Below the pieces are notes generated by a model that saw only the letters and a list, made by a program, of their open reading frames with translations, was not told the origin of the DNA and did no database searches. DNA of 64,000 bases from Mediterraneibacter butyricigenes. Its GTDB lineage: Bacteria; Bacillota; Clostridia; Lachnospirales; Lachnospiraceae. The translations under genes were made by a program, and so were the position numbers. Below, piece after piece: positions 25,124 through 33,995 of the stretch. The DNA is taken from contig NZ_BHGK01000001.1 of NCBI RefSeq assembly GCF_003574295.1, positions 1,612,001-1,676,000 on the forward strand, given 5' to 3'. Each line of letters starts with the position of its first letter. The first letter of the stretch is position 1.

Positions 25124-25741
25124 ATGAATGGAAAACATCTATTTCTTACATCTGCAGGGTTGACCGATAAGATGAAAGAGAAATTCTTTGATATTATTGG
25201 AAAGTGTCCGAAGGATGTGAAAGTGCTTTATATTCCAACAGCTGGCATTGAAACAGATGGTGCAAGAGAGTCGCTTGCAATATGTTTTCATGAACTCTTT
25301 CTAATGGGAATTCAGTACGAAAATATATTAGTGTACAATCTGGAATTAATTCTTTCAAAAGACTATCAAAGAACCTATTCTTCGTATGTTACAACCCCGT
25401 TTATGCTTACAAGGCTATTAACTTTTGAAGAATTAAACCAATTTGATGCTGTTTTTGTCAGTGGTGGTGATGTATCTGTGCTTTGTCGTGAAATGTCTAG
25501 AACTGGTTTTGATAGAATACTTAATAATGCAATTAAAAACGGACTTATATATGTCGGAATCAGTGCAGGAAGTATGTATGCGGCGGGAAATTTAACAGAT
25601 GGATTACATATTATTGACAATCCTATTATCCCCCATTGGAATGGTTCTGAAACAACAGTATTACCGAACGGCAAAGATGAGATTAAGCTTGCTGATGGAA
25701 AAGCTGTTTATGTAGAGGATAATTACATGAGTGTAATATGA
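25124..25741 (+). CDS. Peptidase E-like (S51) serine peptidase
   Basis: A 205-residue protein of the S51 peptidase E/glutamine amidotransferase-like fold. The nucleophile Ser is in GISAGSMYA, with FVSGGDVSVLC before it and a C-terminal His/Glu region. Peptidase E releases aspartate from Asp-X dipeptides; substrate here is inferred. ACGAGGTAAAAG gives a weak ribosome site. It is the first cargo gene after the rep/par module, followed by junction motif J2. Confidence 0.75.
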   Translation: MNGKHLFLTSAGLTDKMKEKFFDIIGKCPKDVKVLYIPTAGIETDGARESLAICFHELFLMGIQYENILVYNLELILSKDYQRTYSSYVTTPFMLTRLLTFEELNQFDAVFVSGGDVSVLCREMSRTGFDRILNNAIKNGLIYVGISAGSMYAAGNLTDGLHIIDNPIIPHWNGSETTVLPNGKDEIKLADGKAVYVEDNYMSVI

Positions 25742-25754
25742 TGCACATGTAGGA

Positions 25755-25952
25755 TTAGTCAAATTCAAGTTTACAGAACTGAATCAAAAGAGCTCGAAGG
25801 AGCTCTTTTTCCTTTTTTATAATAGTATCTGGGACTGTTGTTCCGTTGATAAGATTTTCAAGTTGTTGTGCGACTTCGGCTTGTTTGTTTGGATACAGAC
25901 GACTATAAGTATTTAAGGTTTGAAAGAATTGTAGAGCAGATGAAACAGGCAC
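25755..25952 (-). CDS. Short minus-strand hypothetical, possibly a gene fragment
   Basis: A 65-residue frame rich in Leu, Gln and Asn (NKQAEVAQQLENLING and KKEKELLRALLIQF). The composition is that of a real helical protein, but its 5' part overlaps the TnpV remnant read on the other strand, so at most a C-terminal fragment is genuine. I do not recognise the family. Confidence 0.3.
   Translation of the reverse strand: MPVSSALQFFQTLNTYSRLYPNKQAEVAQQLENLINGTTVPDTIIKKEKELLRALLIQFCKLEFD
25761..25785 (+). repeat. Junction motif J2
   Basis: AAATTCAAGTTTACAGAACT plus GAATC follows the peptidase E stop codon by 19 bases. Its closest partner is J6 at 58217-58243, which shares the GAACTGAATC end. Confidence 0.45.
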
Positions 25953-26065
25953 AGGGGATCACGGAACAGTTAAAGGCAGAAAATCAGATGGAATGGGTAG
26001 CGAGAATGAACAATATGTAATCGTGTGCAAGGGAGATTGTGGATACAGAGATGGTTTATCAATAA
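25892..26065 (+). pseudogene. TnpV-like transposon protein remnant
   Basis: The frame reads ...FERIVEQMKQAQGITEQLK, then AENQMEWVARMNNM, stop, then CAREIVDTEMVYQ, stop. This matches the C-terminal part of TnpV-type proteins of Tn4451-related elements, with an in-frame TAA at 26018. The 5' part is absent. A relic of an earlier mobile element between the peptidase E gene and the two-component system. Confidence 0.55.
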
Positions 26066-26196
26066 TGGAAATAAAATGAAGGAGAAAAGGCGGCAGTTTA
26101 GAAAGGCTGTTGCCTTTTAGGAATTGTTGTTTATTTGTTGTTTTTTATAAGATATACTATAAAGAAAAGATAGCATTATAGCCAGAGGTGGAATTT

Positions 26197-26871
26197 ATGA
26201 ACTATAAAATTTTAATGGTTGATGATGATAGAGAATTGCTAAAAATGTTGAATCAATACTTTACATTGAAGAATTATACAGTGATTATTGCAGAAAATGG
26301 CATAGAAGCAATGGAAAAGATAAGTGTAAATCCCGATATTATTTTATTGGATGTAAATATGCCGGGAATGGACGGAATTGAAGTGTGCAGAAGAATCAGA
26401 GATATGGTTTCCTGTCCGATTATTTTTTTGACCGCAAAAGTAGAAGAACAGGATCGAGTAATGGGATTGTTGTCTGGTGGCGATGATTATGTTTTAAAAC
26501 CATTCAGTTTGAAAGAATTAGATGCCAGAATTATTGCTCATTTGAAACGTGAAGAACGTTTACATAGGAAAAAAGAACAAGGGTTTTATGGAGAATTAGT
26601 AATTGACTATGCCAGTAAATGTGCACATATTAAAGGGAATGCTTTAGAGCTTACTAAATTAGAATATGAGATTATAGAATTTTTATCCATGAATCCTGAA
26701 ATGATTTTTGATAAAGAACGTATTTATGAAAAGATTAGTGGATATGACACAGAAGGAGATAGTCGAGTAGTGACTGAACTAATCCGTAGAATTCGTAATA
26801 AAATAAAACGATATACAAAACATGAATATATTGAAACAGTATGGGGGATGGGATATAAATGGAAAAAATAA
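26197..26871 (+). CDS. OmpR-type response regulator of the ABC exporter locus
   Basis: A 224-residue regulator with a receiver domain (acidic pair in VDDDRE, phospho-Asp in ILLDVNMPGMDG, Lys in VLKPFSLKEL) and a winged-helix DNA-binding domain that ends in VWGMGYKWKK. ATG 26197 follows AGAGGTGG; a GTG at 26188 is in frame but overlaps that site. The kinase gene overlaps by 13 bases. By analogy to peptide-sensing systems it likely controls the three ABC genes downstream. Confidence 0.88.
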   Translation: MNYKILMVDDDRELLKMLNQYFTLKNYTVIIAENGIEAMEKISVNPDIILLDVNMPGMDGIEVCRRIRDMVSCPIIFLTAKVEEQDRVMGLLSGGDDYVLKPFSLKELDARIIAHLKREERLHRKKEQGFYGELVIDYASKCAHIKGNALELTKLEYEIIEFLSMNPEMIFDKERIYEKISGYDTEGDSRVVTELIRRIRNKIKRYTKHEYIETVWGMGYKWKK

Positions 26872-28040
26872 AAAATCTTTCGTTAAGAAAAACCATTGTC
26901 TTATATATGATAGTCAGTTTGATAGTTAGTTTTTATCTTTCGGCATTGATTATGCGAATGGCAGCAACTATACAAGATGACATTTGGTGGAAATACGTAG
27001 ATCAAGAAAAGTATTTTGAAATGGCTGAAGGTGACGGTAGAAAGTATTTGACAGATGTTCCGAGACCGAATTCTTATGAAATGAAAAAATTTGATTATCA
27101 TGTATCAGAGATATGTGACTTCCTTCAGACGTTTACAGTACTTATTGTGTCTGTGGTAGGCAATATCATAGCAGTGTTTCTTTTTTATAAGCATAAATTA
27201 AAAAATCCCATTGAAGAATTAGAACTGGCATCACAACAGGTTGGTCGAAATAATTTGGATTTTCATATTACCTATGAAAATAAGGATGAAATGGGAAGAT
27301 TGTGCGAGGAATTTGAACGGATGAAGGAGCAGCTTGCAGAAAATAACCATCAATTATGGAAAATAATTGAGGAAGAAAAGGCTTTGCGAGCAGCGATTGC
27401 ACATGATATCCGTTCACCGCTATCTGTATTGGCGGGGTATCAGGAAATGCTTTCAGAATATCTTCCTGAAGAAGAGATAGATATGGATCGAGCCTTAGGT
27501 ATGGTAAATGAGAGTAAAAAACAGATTGAACGCATGGATACATTTGTAGAAACAATGAGGAAGATGAGCAGTTTAGATACAAGGGAGTTAGTGGTAGAAG
27601 AAATTACAAGTATGCAGTTAGAAATAGATATACAGGCAGAGTTGAATGTGTTTGAGAAAAAATTTGGAAAAAGATGCGAATTAGAATGTGTGGAAACAGC
27701 AGAAAAATTTTCGGGAGATAAGGAAGTGATTTTAGAGGTTATAGAAAACCTTTTGTCAAATGCCTTTCGTTATGCTAAAACAAAAGTGGAAATGGAAGTT
27801 CTCCTTACTTGTTCTGAATTACAAATCAGAGTAAAGGATGATGGAGTGGGTTTTACAGTAGACAAGCAAAAGGCAACAGAGCTTTTTTATCAGCAAAATG
27901 TGAAAGACAGTTTGAAACATTCAGGAATGGGCATGTATATCAGTAGGTTGTATTGTGAAAAGCATGGCGGACAGTTACTAATAGAAAATGAAAAACAGAG
28001 TGGAGCTGTAATAACAGCAGTATTTCATCGGATTGCATAA
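26859..28040 (+). CDS. Sensor histidine kinase of the ABC exporter locus
   Basis: A 393-residue membrane kinase: two membrane segments (about residues 12-32 and 87-107) around a short ~55-residue outer loop, a HAMP-like linker, an H-box AAIAHDIRSPLSVLAGY, N-box NLLSNAFRY, and G-boxes VKDDGVGF and GMGMYISR. The short outer loop suggests sensing within the membrane or through the partner ABC transporter, as in antimicrobial-peptide systems. It overlaps the regulator gene. Confidence 0.88.
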   Translation: MEKIKNLSLRKTIVLYMIVSLIVSFYLSALIMRMAATIQDDIWWKYVDQEKYFEMAEGDGRKYLTDVPRPNSYEMKKFDYHVSEICDFLQTFTVLIVSVVGNIIAVFLFYKHKLKNPIEELELASQQVGRNNLDFHITYENKDEMGRLCEEFERMKEQLAENNHQLWKIIEEEKALRAAIAHDIRSPLSVLAGYQEMLSEYLPEEEIDMDRALGMVNESKKQIERMDTFVETMRKMSSLDTRELVVEEITSMQLEIDIQAELNVFEKKFGKRCELECVETAEKFSGDKEVILEVIENLLSNAFRYAKTKVEMEVLLTCSELQIRVKDDGVGFTVDKQKATELFYQQNVKDSLKHSGMGMYISRLYCEKHGGQLLIENEKQSGAVITAVFHRIA

Positions 28041-28122
28041 GCAGTCCGATTTTTTTATGCTGTTGTCTTTTTATTGTGATTTATATTTTATGATGTCTAT
28101 AACAAGGAAAGGAGGCAAACGT

Positions 28123-29187
28123 ATGATTGCTATTTTTAAAAGAGAGATTAAGAATTATCTAAAGCGACCGTTATTTTGGGTAGGTATTCTGCTTGTGATT
28201 TATGGTGTGTTTAATACGACAAGTCCATATTTAACCACACATTATTTAGGGCAAGGCGAGAAAATTATCAATGATTATCCTGATACAGTTCGCTTAGGAG
28301 ATGTTTATGAAGGATATATTCCTGCGAATCCTGAAAAACATCGAGAAATATGGAGTGGACAGATAAAACAAGCACTAATTGATGAATTAGAAATGTCTGA
28401 TTTAGAGGCACAATCCGTAATGAGCAAACTTGTTGATATGGAGTTAGAAGAAGCATTCGTATATCTGGAGGAAAAATATGATTGGTATAGTGCAAGATAT
28501 ATGTACGAAGATAGTGCCTATTACAAAGGAACGCCAGAAGAAATCAACACATATCTGAACGAAAAAATGAAAAATAAGGCGTTTTCTTTTTATTACTCAA
28601 GAAAATTTGCTGATTTTGCAGGGTTGTTTATGTGTTTTTTTGCAACAATTATGTTAGCGGTTCTGTTTTTACAGGATACGAAAAAGCATACTTATGAATT
28701 GCTTCACACGAAACCGATCACTGCCGGAAAGTATGTATTTGGAAAAGTAAGCGCAGGATTTGCAATTTGTTTGATTGCTCTGACTATTATAAATCTATTA
28801 TTTTGGGCATTGTGTGTTATTTATACAAAAGACAGTGGGTTTGAAGTGCGGTTCTGGGATTTTATAGTTTCTACTGTACTTTATATACTTCCCAATATGC
28901 TGATGATTGTAAGTGTATATACATTGATTTCACTCATATTTAAAAATCCACTTCCGGGAGTGCCGCTTCTGATTCTTTACATGGTATATTCCAATATGGG
29001 CGGAAGAAATGCGGAAGGAGTTTATGGATATTGGGGAAGACCTTTTGCGATTATGGTTCGATTCCCCAATCAGCTTTTCGATACAACACCGCCGCCAATG
29101 GCATTTTTAAATCAGAGTTTACTTATTTTAGCATCTGGAGTGATTATTCTGATTTCAATACAGATTTGGAAGAGGAGGCGGATGTAA
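28123..29187 (+). CDS. ABC transporter permease 1
   Basis: A 354-residue membrane protein. The N-terminal KREIKNYLKRPLFWVGILLVIYG is a typical ABC-2-type start with one membrane helix, then a ~150-residue outer domain, then about five helices. The ATG at 28123 follows AAAGGAGG; the frame extends upstream to 28033 but without a ribosome site. It ends exactly at the next gene start. With the following permease and ATPase it should form an exporter for peptides or lipids; the substrate is unknown. Confidence 0.78.
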   Translation: MIAIFKREIKNYLKRPLFWVGILLVIYGVFNTTSPYLTTHYLGQGEKIINDYPDTVRLGDVYEGYIPANPEKHREIWSGQIKQALIDELEMSDLEAQSVMSKLVDMELEEAFVYLEEKYDWYSARYMYEDSAYYKGTPEEINTYLNEKMKNKAFSFYYSRKFADFAGLFMCFFATIMLAVLFLQDTKKHTYELLHTKPITAGKYVFGKVSAGFAICLIALTIINLLFWALCVIYTKDSGFEVRFWDFIVSTVLYILPNMLMIVSVYTLISLIFKNPLPGVPLLILYMVYSNMGGRNAEGVYGYWGRPFAIMVRFPNQLFDTTPPPMAFLNQSLLILASGVIILISIQIWKRRRM

Positions 29188-29847
29188 ATGAAGAAGGAAA
29201 TGAAGATTGTTCTGCCGTTTTATAAGATTGCTTATGCAGTATCTTTTGTTGTGATTTTAAGCTTGATACGTGGGGTTGTATTCACAAATGAAATAGGACT
29301 TTCCATTGAGGCACCTTTTGCTATATTGACTGCTGTTTTTTGTGCGGACACTTATGTGCAGGAAATTACAAGCAAGCGTTCAGAAATCCATAGGCTGTAT
29401 CCAATAAGAAAGAGAATTTGCTCCATCATGCAGCGAATAATGATACAGGAATTTTTTTTATTACTGCTTGCTGTTTTAGGTTACGGATTGTTTTTTGTGT
29501 TTCAAAAACCAGTCACACATCCGGCAACGGAAAGTGAAATACTTCAGTTTATTGCCTATTTTTTAGCGATTGTAGTAACCATTTTCTTTTGGGGAATATT
29601 GGTCAATACATTGTCAATGCTTTTTCGCAATATGTGGATGGGGATTGGAAGCTGCCTTCTGATATGGGTAGCAACAAATTCCACGGGAGGAGATAAACTT
29701 TTTGGGGCATGGAATCTGTTTTCCTATGCTTTCAGAGATATAGAAAATACTGCTGATGTTACATGGCTGCAAGGGAAAGCTTTGTGTATTGGTATTGGAT
29801 TGATTTTATTGGTAGTATTGCCGAAAATAGTTAGAAAGAGAGGGTAA
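29188..29847 (+). CDS. ABC transporter permease 2
   Basis: A 219-residue protein with six hydrophobic segments, directly after permease 1 with no gap. It lacks the large outer domain of permease 1, so the pair probably works as a heterodimer. It includes RSEIHRLYPIRKR, a basic loop likely in the cytoplasm. Family call rests on topology and neighbours. Confidence 0.7.
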   Translation: MKKEMKIVLPFYKIAYAVSFVVILSLIRGVVFTNEIGLSIEAPFAILTAVFCADTYVQEITSKRSEIHRLYPIRKRICSIMQRIMIQEFFLLLLAVLGYGLFFVFQKPVTHPATESEILQFIAYFLAIVVTIFFWGILVNTLSMLFRNMWMGIGSCLLIWVATNSTGGDKLFGAWNLFSYAFRDIENTADVTWLQGKALCIGIGLILLVVLPKIVRKRG

Positions 29848-29851
29848 GTTT

Positions 29852-30727
29852 ATGAGTATTCATATTGAGGATTTAACAGTAAGATTTAAAAATGGTGTGA
29901 CAGCAATCAATCATGCGAATTTAAATATACCGAATGGAATTTTTGGATTATTGGGAGAAAATGGAGCAGGAAAGACAACTTTGATGAGGGTTTTAACTAC
30001 TGTACTTAAACCTACAAGTGGAACGGTCACATTGGACGGGATTTTATATAGTGAAAGAAACTATGAAAAAATTCAGAGAAAAATAGGGTATCTGCCACAG
30101 GAAATTGAACTTTATCCTAATTTGACTGTTCAGGAGTGTTTAGAGTATATGGGTGATTTGGCAGGTGTTCCAAAAGCAGAATGCAAGAAACGAATAGAAT
30201 ATTATTTGAAAAAGACCAGTCTTGCAGAACACCGGAAAAAGAAAATGAAACAGTTGTCAGGCGGTATGAAACGACGGGTAGGATTGGTGCAGGCGCTTTT
30301 AAATGAACCGGAATTTTTAATTGTGGATGAGCCGACTACCGGTTTAGATCCAGAGGAACGTATTCGCATCCGCAATTTGTTAGTAGATTTTTCTGAAAAC
30401 AGAACGGTTTTGTTTTCAACTCATGTGGTAGAAGACTTAGCTGCCACCTGCAATCAGCTTGCAATTATGCATAAAGGTCGATTTCTGTATGCGGGTTCTA
30501 TGAAGAATTTGACAGAAGAAGCACAGGGGAAAATCTGGATTTGCAAAGTACCTGATGAGAGAAAAGCAAGAGAAGTGGAACAGAAGTATCGTATTACATC
30601 AAAACAGTATGTTGAGGGGGGATTGCAGTTAAGAGTGATTTCTGAAATACAGCCAGAATTGGAGTGTATGTCAATTCCTGCAACGTTGGAAGATGCTTAT
30701 ATTTATGTGACGAATCAATACGAGTAG
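29852..30727 (+). CDS. ABC transporter ATP-binding protein
   Basis: A 291-residue ATPase with Walker A GENGAGKTTL near residue 36, signature LSGGMKRRVG, Walker B FLIVDEPTTGLDP and the switch His in STHVVED. The order two permeases then ATPase, behind a two-component system, is that of bacteriocin or antimicrobial export/immunity loci. Its stop codon abuts the 3' end of a broken class D beta-lactamase-like gene read on the other strand. Confidence 0.9.
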   Translation: MSIHIEDLTVRFKNGVTAINHANLNIPNGIFGLLGENGAGKTTLMRVLTTVLKPTSGTVTLDGILYSERNYEKIQRKIGYLPQEIELYPNLTVQECLEYMGDLAGVPKAECKKRIEYYLKKTSLAEHRKKKMKQLSGGMKRRVGLVQALLNEPEFLIVDEPTTGLDPEERIRIRNLLVDFSENRTVLFSTHVVEDLAATCNQLAIMHKGRFLYAGSMKNLTEEAQGKIWICKVPDERKAREVEQKYRITSKQYVEGGLQLRVISEIQPELECMSIPATLEDAYIYVTNQYE

Positions 30728-30732
30728 ATAAA

Positions 30733-31146
30733 GCACCATCTGATGCTTTACTACCAGTTGCACGTTGTTCGCTTTGAATATTTGTGGAGAAAAAGTATGT
30801 ATTATTTTGGCTTTCTATAAAACCTATAAACCAGCCATTTATATCCTGCCCGTTCACTCGTCCGGTTCCGGTTTTTCCATAAATTCTCCATTTTCAGAGG
30901 CGGTAAGATGGATGGAATTTTTGACGGCATGAATATTAGCAGGAGTAAAGTTGAAGTTGTTTCGATATAAATTTTTCAAAAGTTCAACTTGTTCTACTGG
31001 TGAAATCTTTAAGGATGACTGCATCCAGTAGGAAGAGAAATCTCCGGATATATTTTCATTGCCATATCCTATTTGCTGAAGGTATGAATTTATAGTGGAA
31101 GCTCCGAGCTGCTTGTCGATTGATTCAAAATACCAGTTTGTATATA
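30733..31146 (-). pseudogene. Class D beta-lactamase / BlaR1-sensor-like remnant
   Basis: On the minus strand, NWYFESIDKQLGAS through KNSIHLTASENGEF and then, in another frame, GKTGTG followed by VNGQDINGWFIGFIES and TYFFSTNIQ form the C-terminal half of a class D beta-lactamase or BlaR1 sensor domain. The KTG box is seen. A one-base loss in a T-run near 30881 shifts the frame, and both ends are cut: the 5' part at repeat R2 and the 3' part at the ABC gene end. Surely non-functional. Confidence 0.7.
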
Positions 31147-31192
31147 TATTTTAAAAGGTATATGATTAAGAAAAACGGCAGGGGGTATCTGA

Positions 31193-31402
31193 ATGAAATC
31201 ACATAAATATTGGTCTATCGGTGCACTGATTACAATGCTTGGAACTTTTTATACAGGTTATAAGGGATCAAAAGAAGGCCATAAGTACTTTGCAGCAAGT
31301 TCTTTGCTTTGCATGATTATGGCTATTTATACAGGACACAAGATGATTTCTGGTAAAAGTAGGAAGAAAAAAGAAGTTTCAGTAGAGAGTGTTGAAGATT
31401 AA
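31193..31402 (+). CDS. DUF6219-like small membrane protein, copy A
   Basis: A 69-residue protein with two hydrophobic segments (SIGALITMLGTFYTGYKG and FAASSLLCMIMAIYTGH) and a basic C-terminus. It reads like DUF6219 proteins of Clostridia, from memory. Ribosome site GGGGGT (AGGAGGT in copy B). The protein is identical to the one encoded at 52812-53021. Function unknown. Confidence 0.65.
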   Translation: MKSHKYWSIGALITMLGTFYTGYKGSKEGHKYFAASSLLCMIMAIYTGHKMISGKSRKKKEVSVESVED

Positions 31403-31421
31403 AAAACAAAATATTTTAATA

Positions 31422-31470
31422 AATAACGCCGGTGCGGGATTTTTGATATCCAGTACTGGCGTTATTTATT
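31422..31470. terminator. Terminator between DUF6219-like and CpXC genes, copy A
   Basis: AATAACGCCGGT (31422-31433) and ACTGGCGTTATT (31455-31466) form a 12-base stem followed by TATT. The two genes converge on it, so it may serve both. Confidence 0.65.
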
Positions 31471-31507
31471 CTACAGGGGCTTGGGGGTGTAGCTACCAAA
31501 TATATTA

Positions 31508-32155
31508 TTAATTTTCTTCTTCGGTAAGTTTGTTAAGGATCCACTCCCTATTGATAACAACATCCTCATCATCGCGGAGATCCTTGAAATCATCGCAGTG
31601 TGAAGAAGCAAATTCATACATATTGTCAATGTCAACTGCACCAGTAATCTCACTCTTATTAATGATTACAAGAATATTTGTTCCGTCGTCATCGACAGCA
31701 AAGCGCAGTTCATCAAATTCTTTATCAGGATCATTTTTGAGAATAGAATCTGTCGCAAGTAATTTGACAAGTTCCATTATCCTGTCATCCTTACCAGCAT
31801 CAAAGATCTGGATCTTTTCAACGAGCTGATTTGGTGACGTTACAACTCGGTTTAAGTACTTTTCAGTATGAAAATCAGCTAAAGCATTTTTTTCACAAAA
31901 TATTTCACATGTCTTTTCCACTTCTGATTCCGGAACCAGATAAATCATGATAAGATCTTCCATCTGGTGATAGAGTGTAGGGTAGTTTAAACGGAAGGTC
32001 TCTCCACAGTTCGGGCAAGTATAAAGGAAAATAGATTGATTAAGTACCTTCTCTTTCATTTCAGGATCCAGTGCAGTATTAATACTGTCCCAAAGCTCAA
32101 AATTCCCCTCATAATGGCAGGAAGGGCAAGTAATCTTTTGAAGGCATTCAAACAC
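31508..32155 (-). CDS. CpXC-domain zinc protein
   Basis: The N-terminus carries CPSC and CPNC pairs (ITCPSCHYEG, YTCPNCGETF) spaced as in CpXC-domain proteins. The C-terminal ~130 residues are acidic (EFDELRFAVDDDG and DIDNMYEFASSHC). I choose a GTG at 32155 so that the protein begins about nine residues before the first CPxC. The frame is open to an ATG at 32266, but that part overlaps the promoter of the divergent bile salt hydrolase-like gene. The C-terminal part is duplicated at 53123-53525. Biological role unknown. Confidence 0.6.
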   Translation of the reverse strand: MFECLQKITCPSCHYEGNFELWDSINTALDPEMKEKVLNQSIFLYTCPNCGETFRLNYPTLYHQMEDLIMIYLVPESEVEKTCEIFCEKNALADFHTEKYLNRVVTSPNQLVEKIQIFDAGKDDRIMELVKLLATDSILKNDPDKEFDELRFAVDDDGTNILVIINKSEITGAVDIDNMYEFASSHCDDFKDLRDDEDVVINREWILNKLTEEEN

Positions 32156-32181
32156 TTTTTTTAATTCGATTATTAGTGAAT

Positions 32182-32212
32182 TTGAAACAAAATAACAGAA
32201 TTGTGCTATACT
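32182..32212 (+). promoter_or_regulatory. Possible promoter of the bile salt hydrolase-like gene
   Basis: TTGAAA (32182-32187) and TATACT (32207-32212) with a slightly long 19-base spacer, followed by TTAGGAGG before the ATG at 32269. Confidence 0.4.
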
Positions 32213-32268
32213 ATTGTTCGACAAAAATTTACTGACATATTTCAAAATATTTAGGAGGATAAACAATC

Positions 32269-33245
32269 ATGTGTACAGCAGCAACTTATAAATCAAAAGA
32301 TTTTTACTTTGGAAGAACCCTCGATTATGAATTCTCTTATGGTGATCAAATTGTAATTACACCACGTAATTATTCGTTTCATTTTCGTTATATTGGAGAT
32401 AAAAAAAGCATTATGCAATGATTGGAATGGCTCATGTTGCAGAAAACTATCCGTTGTATTATGATGCGATGAATGAAAAAGGAGTGGCGATTGCTGGACT
32501 GAATTTTGTCGGAAATGCTGTTTATTCCGAGGTTCAGTCAGATGTAGAAAATATTGCACAGTTTGAATTCATTCCTTGGATATTGAGTCAGTGTGCTTCT
32601 TTGGCAGAAGTTCGGGAGCTTCCTGATCGAATTAATATTGTGAATACTCCTTTTAGTGAACAATTGCCATTAGCGCAATTACATTGGATAATTTCTGATG
32701 AAAACGAATCAATTACGGTAGAATCTATGTCACATGGTTTGCATATTTACGATAACCCGGTAGGAGTGCTTACGAATAATCCGCCATTTCCACAGCAGAT
32801 GTTTCAATTAAACAACTATATGCATTTGTCCCCAAAACAGCCAGAGAACACTTTTGGCGAAAATTTGGCTCTTGATACATATAGTAGAGGTATGGGAGGA
32901 ATAGGTCTTCCGGGAGATCTCTCATCTTCCTCTCGATTTGTGCGTGTTGCTTTTACAAAGATACATGCAATTTCAGGTGAATCAGAGAAAGAGAGTGTTA
33001 GCCAGTTCTTTCACATTCTCGGATCCGTGGATCAGCAACGTGGATGTTGCGAGGTGGCTGATGGAAAATATGAAATTACATTATATACATCTTGTTGTAA
33101 TGTTACAAAAGGCATTTATTATTACAATACTTATGAAAATCATCAGATAAGTGCGGTAGATATGTACGCGGAAGATTTGGATGGTAATAACTTGATCTGT
33201 TATACTGTAATTCAAGGAGAACAAATCAATTATCAAAACAAATAG
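32269..33245 (+). pseudogene. bsh: Bile salt hydrolase-like gene with a one-base frameshift
   Basis: The N-terminus MCTAATYKSKDFYFGRTLDYE has the Ntn-type catalytic Cys2 and the GRTLDYE motif of choloylglycine hydrolases. The rest (from AMIGMAHVAENYPLYYDAMN onward) is in the -1 frame and holds GLNFVGNA, NPVGVLTNNPPF and SRGMGGIGLPGDLSS, strong bile salt hydrolase signatures. The first frame stops at 32418, after a run of seven A's near 32400. One more A would restore a full ~325-residue protein. So this is either a recent inactivation, length variation in a homopolymer, or a read error. TTAGGAGG precedes the start. Confidence 0.8.
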
Positions 33246-33278
33246 TATTTATAAATAAGAAGTAGGAAGGAAATTACC

Positions 33279-33959
33279 ATGACAAAGGAAGAAGTAGAAA
33301 AACTCTGGATGGATAATCCGGAATCAATGCAGTTTTTAAAGAATGCTACAAAGTTTTATAATTTAATGATGATGTACCGTTGTGCTATCCGGGAAATTCA
33401 AACCAAACTTGAAGTTTTAGATGATGAATTTTCAGTTGAGAACAATCGAAATCCTATTTCATTTATAAAGACAAGAATTAAGAAACCCAATAGTATTTAT
33501 AATAAACTGCAGAAAATGGGACATGATTTTACAACAGAGAATATACAAACATATCTAAATGATGTAGCAGGTGTTCGAATAGTTTGTGCATTTATTGATG
33601 ATATTTATATGATATCTGATTTGATCACACAACAAGATGATATCAAAGTTATTGAAGTAAAGGATTATATAAAAAATCCCAAACCAAATGGCTATCGAAG
33701 CTATCACATGATTGTTGAGATTCCTGTATTTTTTGCTAAGGGTAAAACACCTATGCGTGTAGAACTTCAAATCCGGACTAATGGGATGGATTTCTGGGCA
33801 ACGTTGGAACATCAGCTTCGTTATAAAAAAGGCATTGAAGAAATGCCTGGATATGAAGAGATCAGTGAAGAATTACTTCATTCTGCAAGAGTTGTCATTG
33901 AAGCAGATAATGAAATGCAGAGAATAAAAGACAAAATTGGTATGTTCCACGAAATTTAA
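33279..33959 (+). CDS. Small alarmone synthetase (RelQ-type)
   Basis: A 226-residue protein with only the (p)ppGpp synthetase domain: the core NPKPNGYRSYHMIV, RVELQIRTNGMDFWATLEHQLRYK (ends shown) and an upstream R/K-rich segment (FIKTRIKKPNSIYNK). No HD hydrolase, TGS or ACT domains are present, so it makes alarmone but cannot degrade it. Such enzymes respond to cell envelope stress in Firmicutes. It precedes a cardiolipin synthase gene by 36 bases, an unusual pairing. AGGAAGG supplies the ribosome site. Confidence 0.85.
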   Translation: MTKEEVEKLWMDNPESMQFLKNATKFYNLMMMYRCAIREIQTKLEVLDDEFSVENNRNPISFIKTRIKKPNSIYNKLQKMGHDFTTENIQTYLNDVAGVRIVCAFIDDIYMISDLITQQDDIKVIEVKDYIKNPKPNGYRSYHMIVEIPVFFAKGKTPMRVELQIRTNGMDFWATLEHQLRYKKGIEEMPGYEEISEELLHSARVVIEADNEMQRIKDKIGMFHEI

Positions 33960-33995
33960 GCAGAAATTTGATTGAGTAGAAAGGTTGGAATATAT

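Larger units (their letters stand above)
31134..31908. repeat. Repeat R2, copy A (DUF6219-like gene and CpXC 3' part)
   Basis: This ~775-base block matches 52753-53526 closely. It starts at CAGTTTGTATATAT and includes the small membrane protein gene (identical protein in both copies), a terminator and the 3' part of the minus-strand CpXC gene. The flanks differ completely: here it cuts a beta-lactamase-like gene, there a TfoX-like gene. Confidence 0.85.

Noticed and set aside
32390-32425. Programmed -1 frameshift in the bile salt hydrolase gene
   Set aside because: The A-run is in the wrong phase for a classic X-XXY-YYZ slip, there is no clear downstream stem, and the family is not known to use frameshifting. 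A lost A is simpler.
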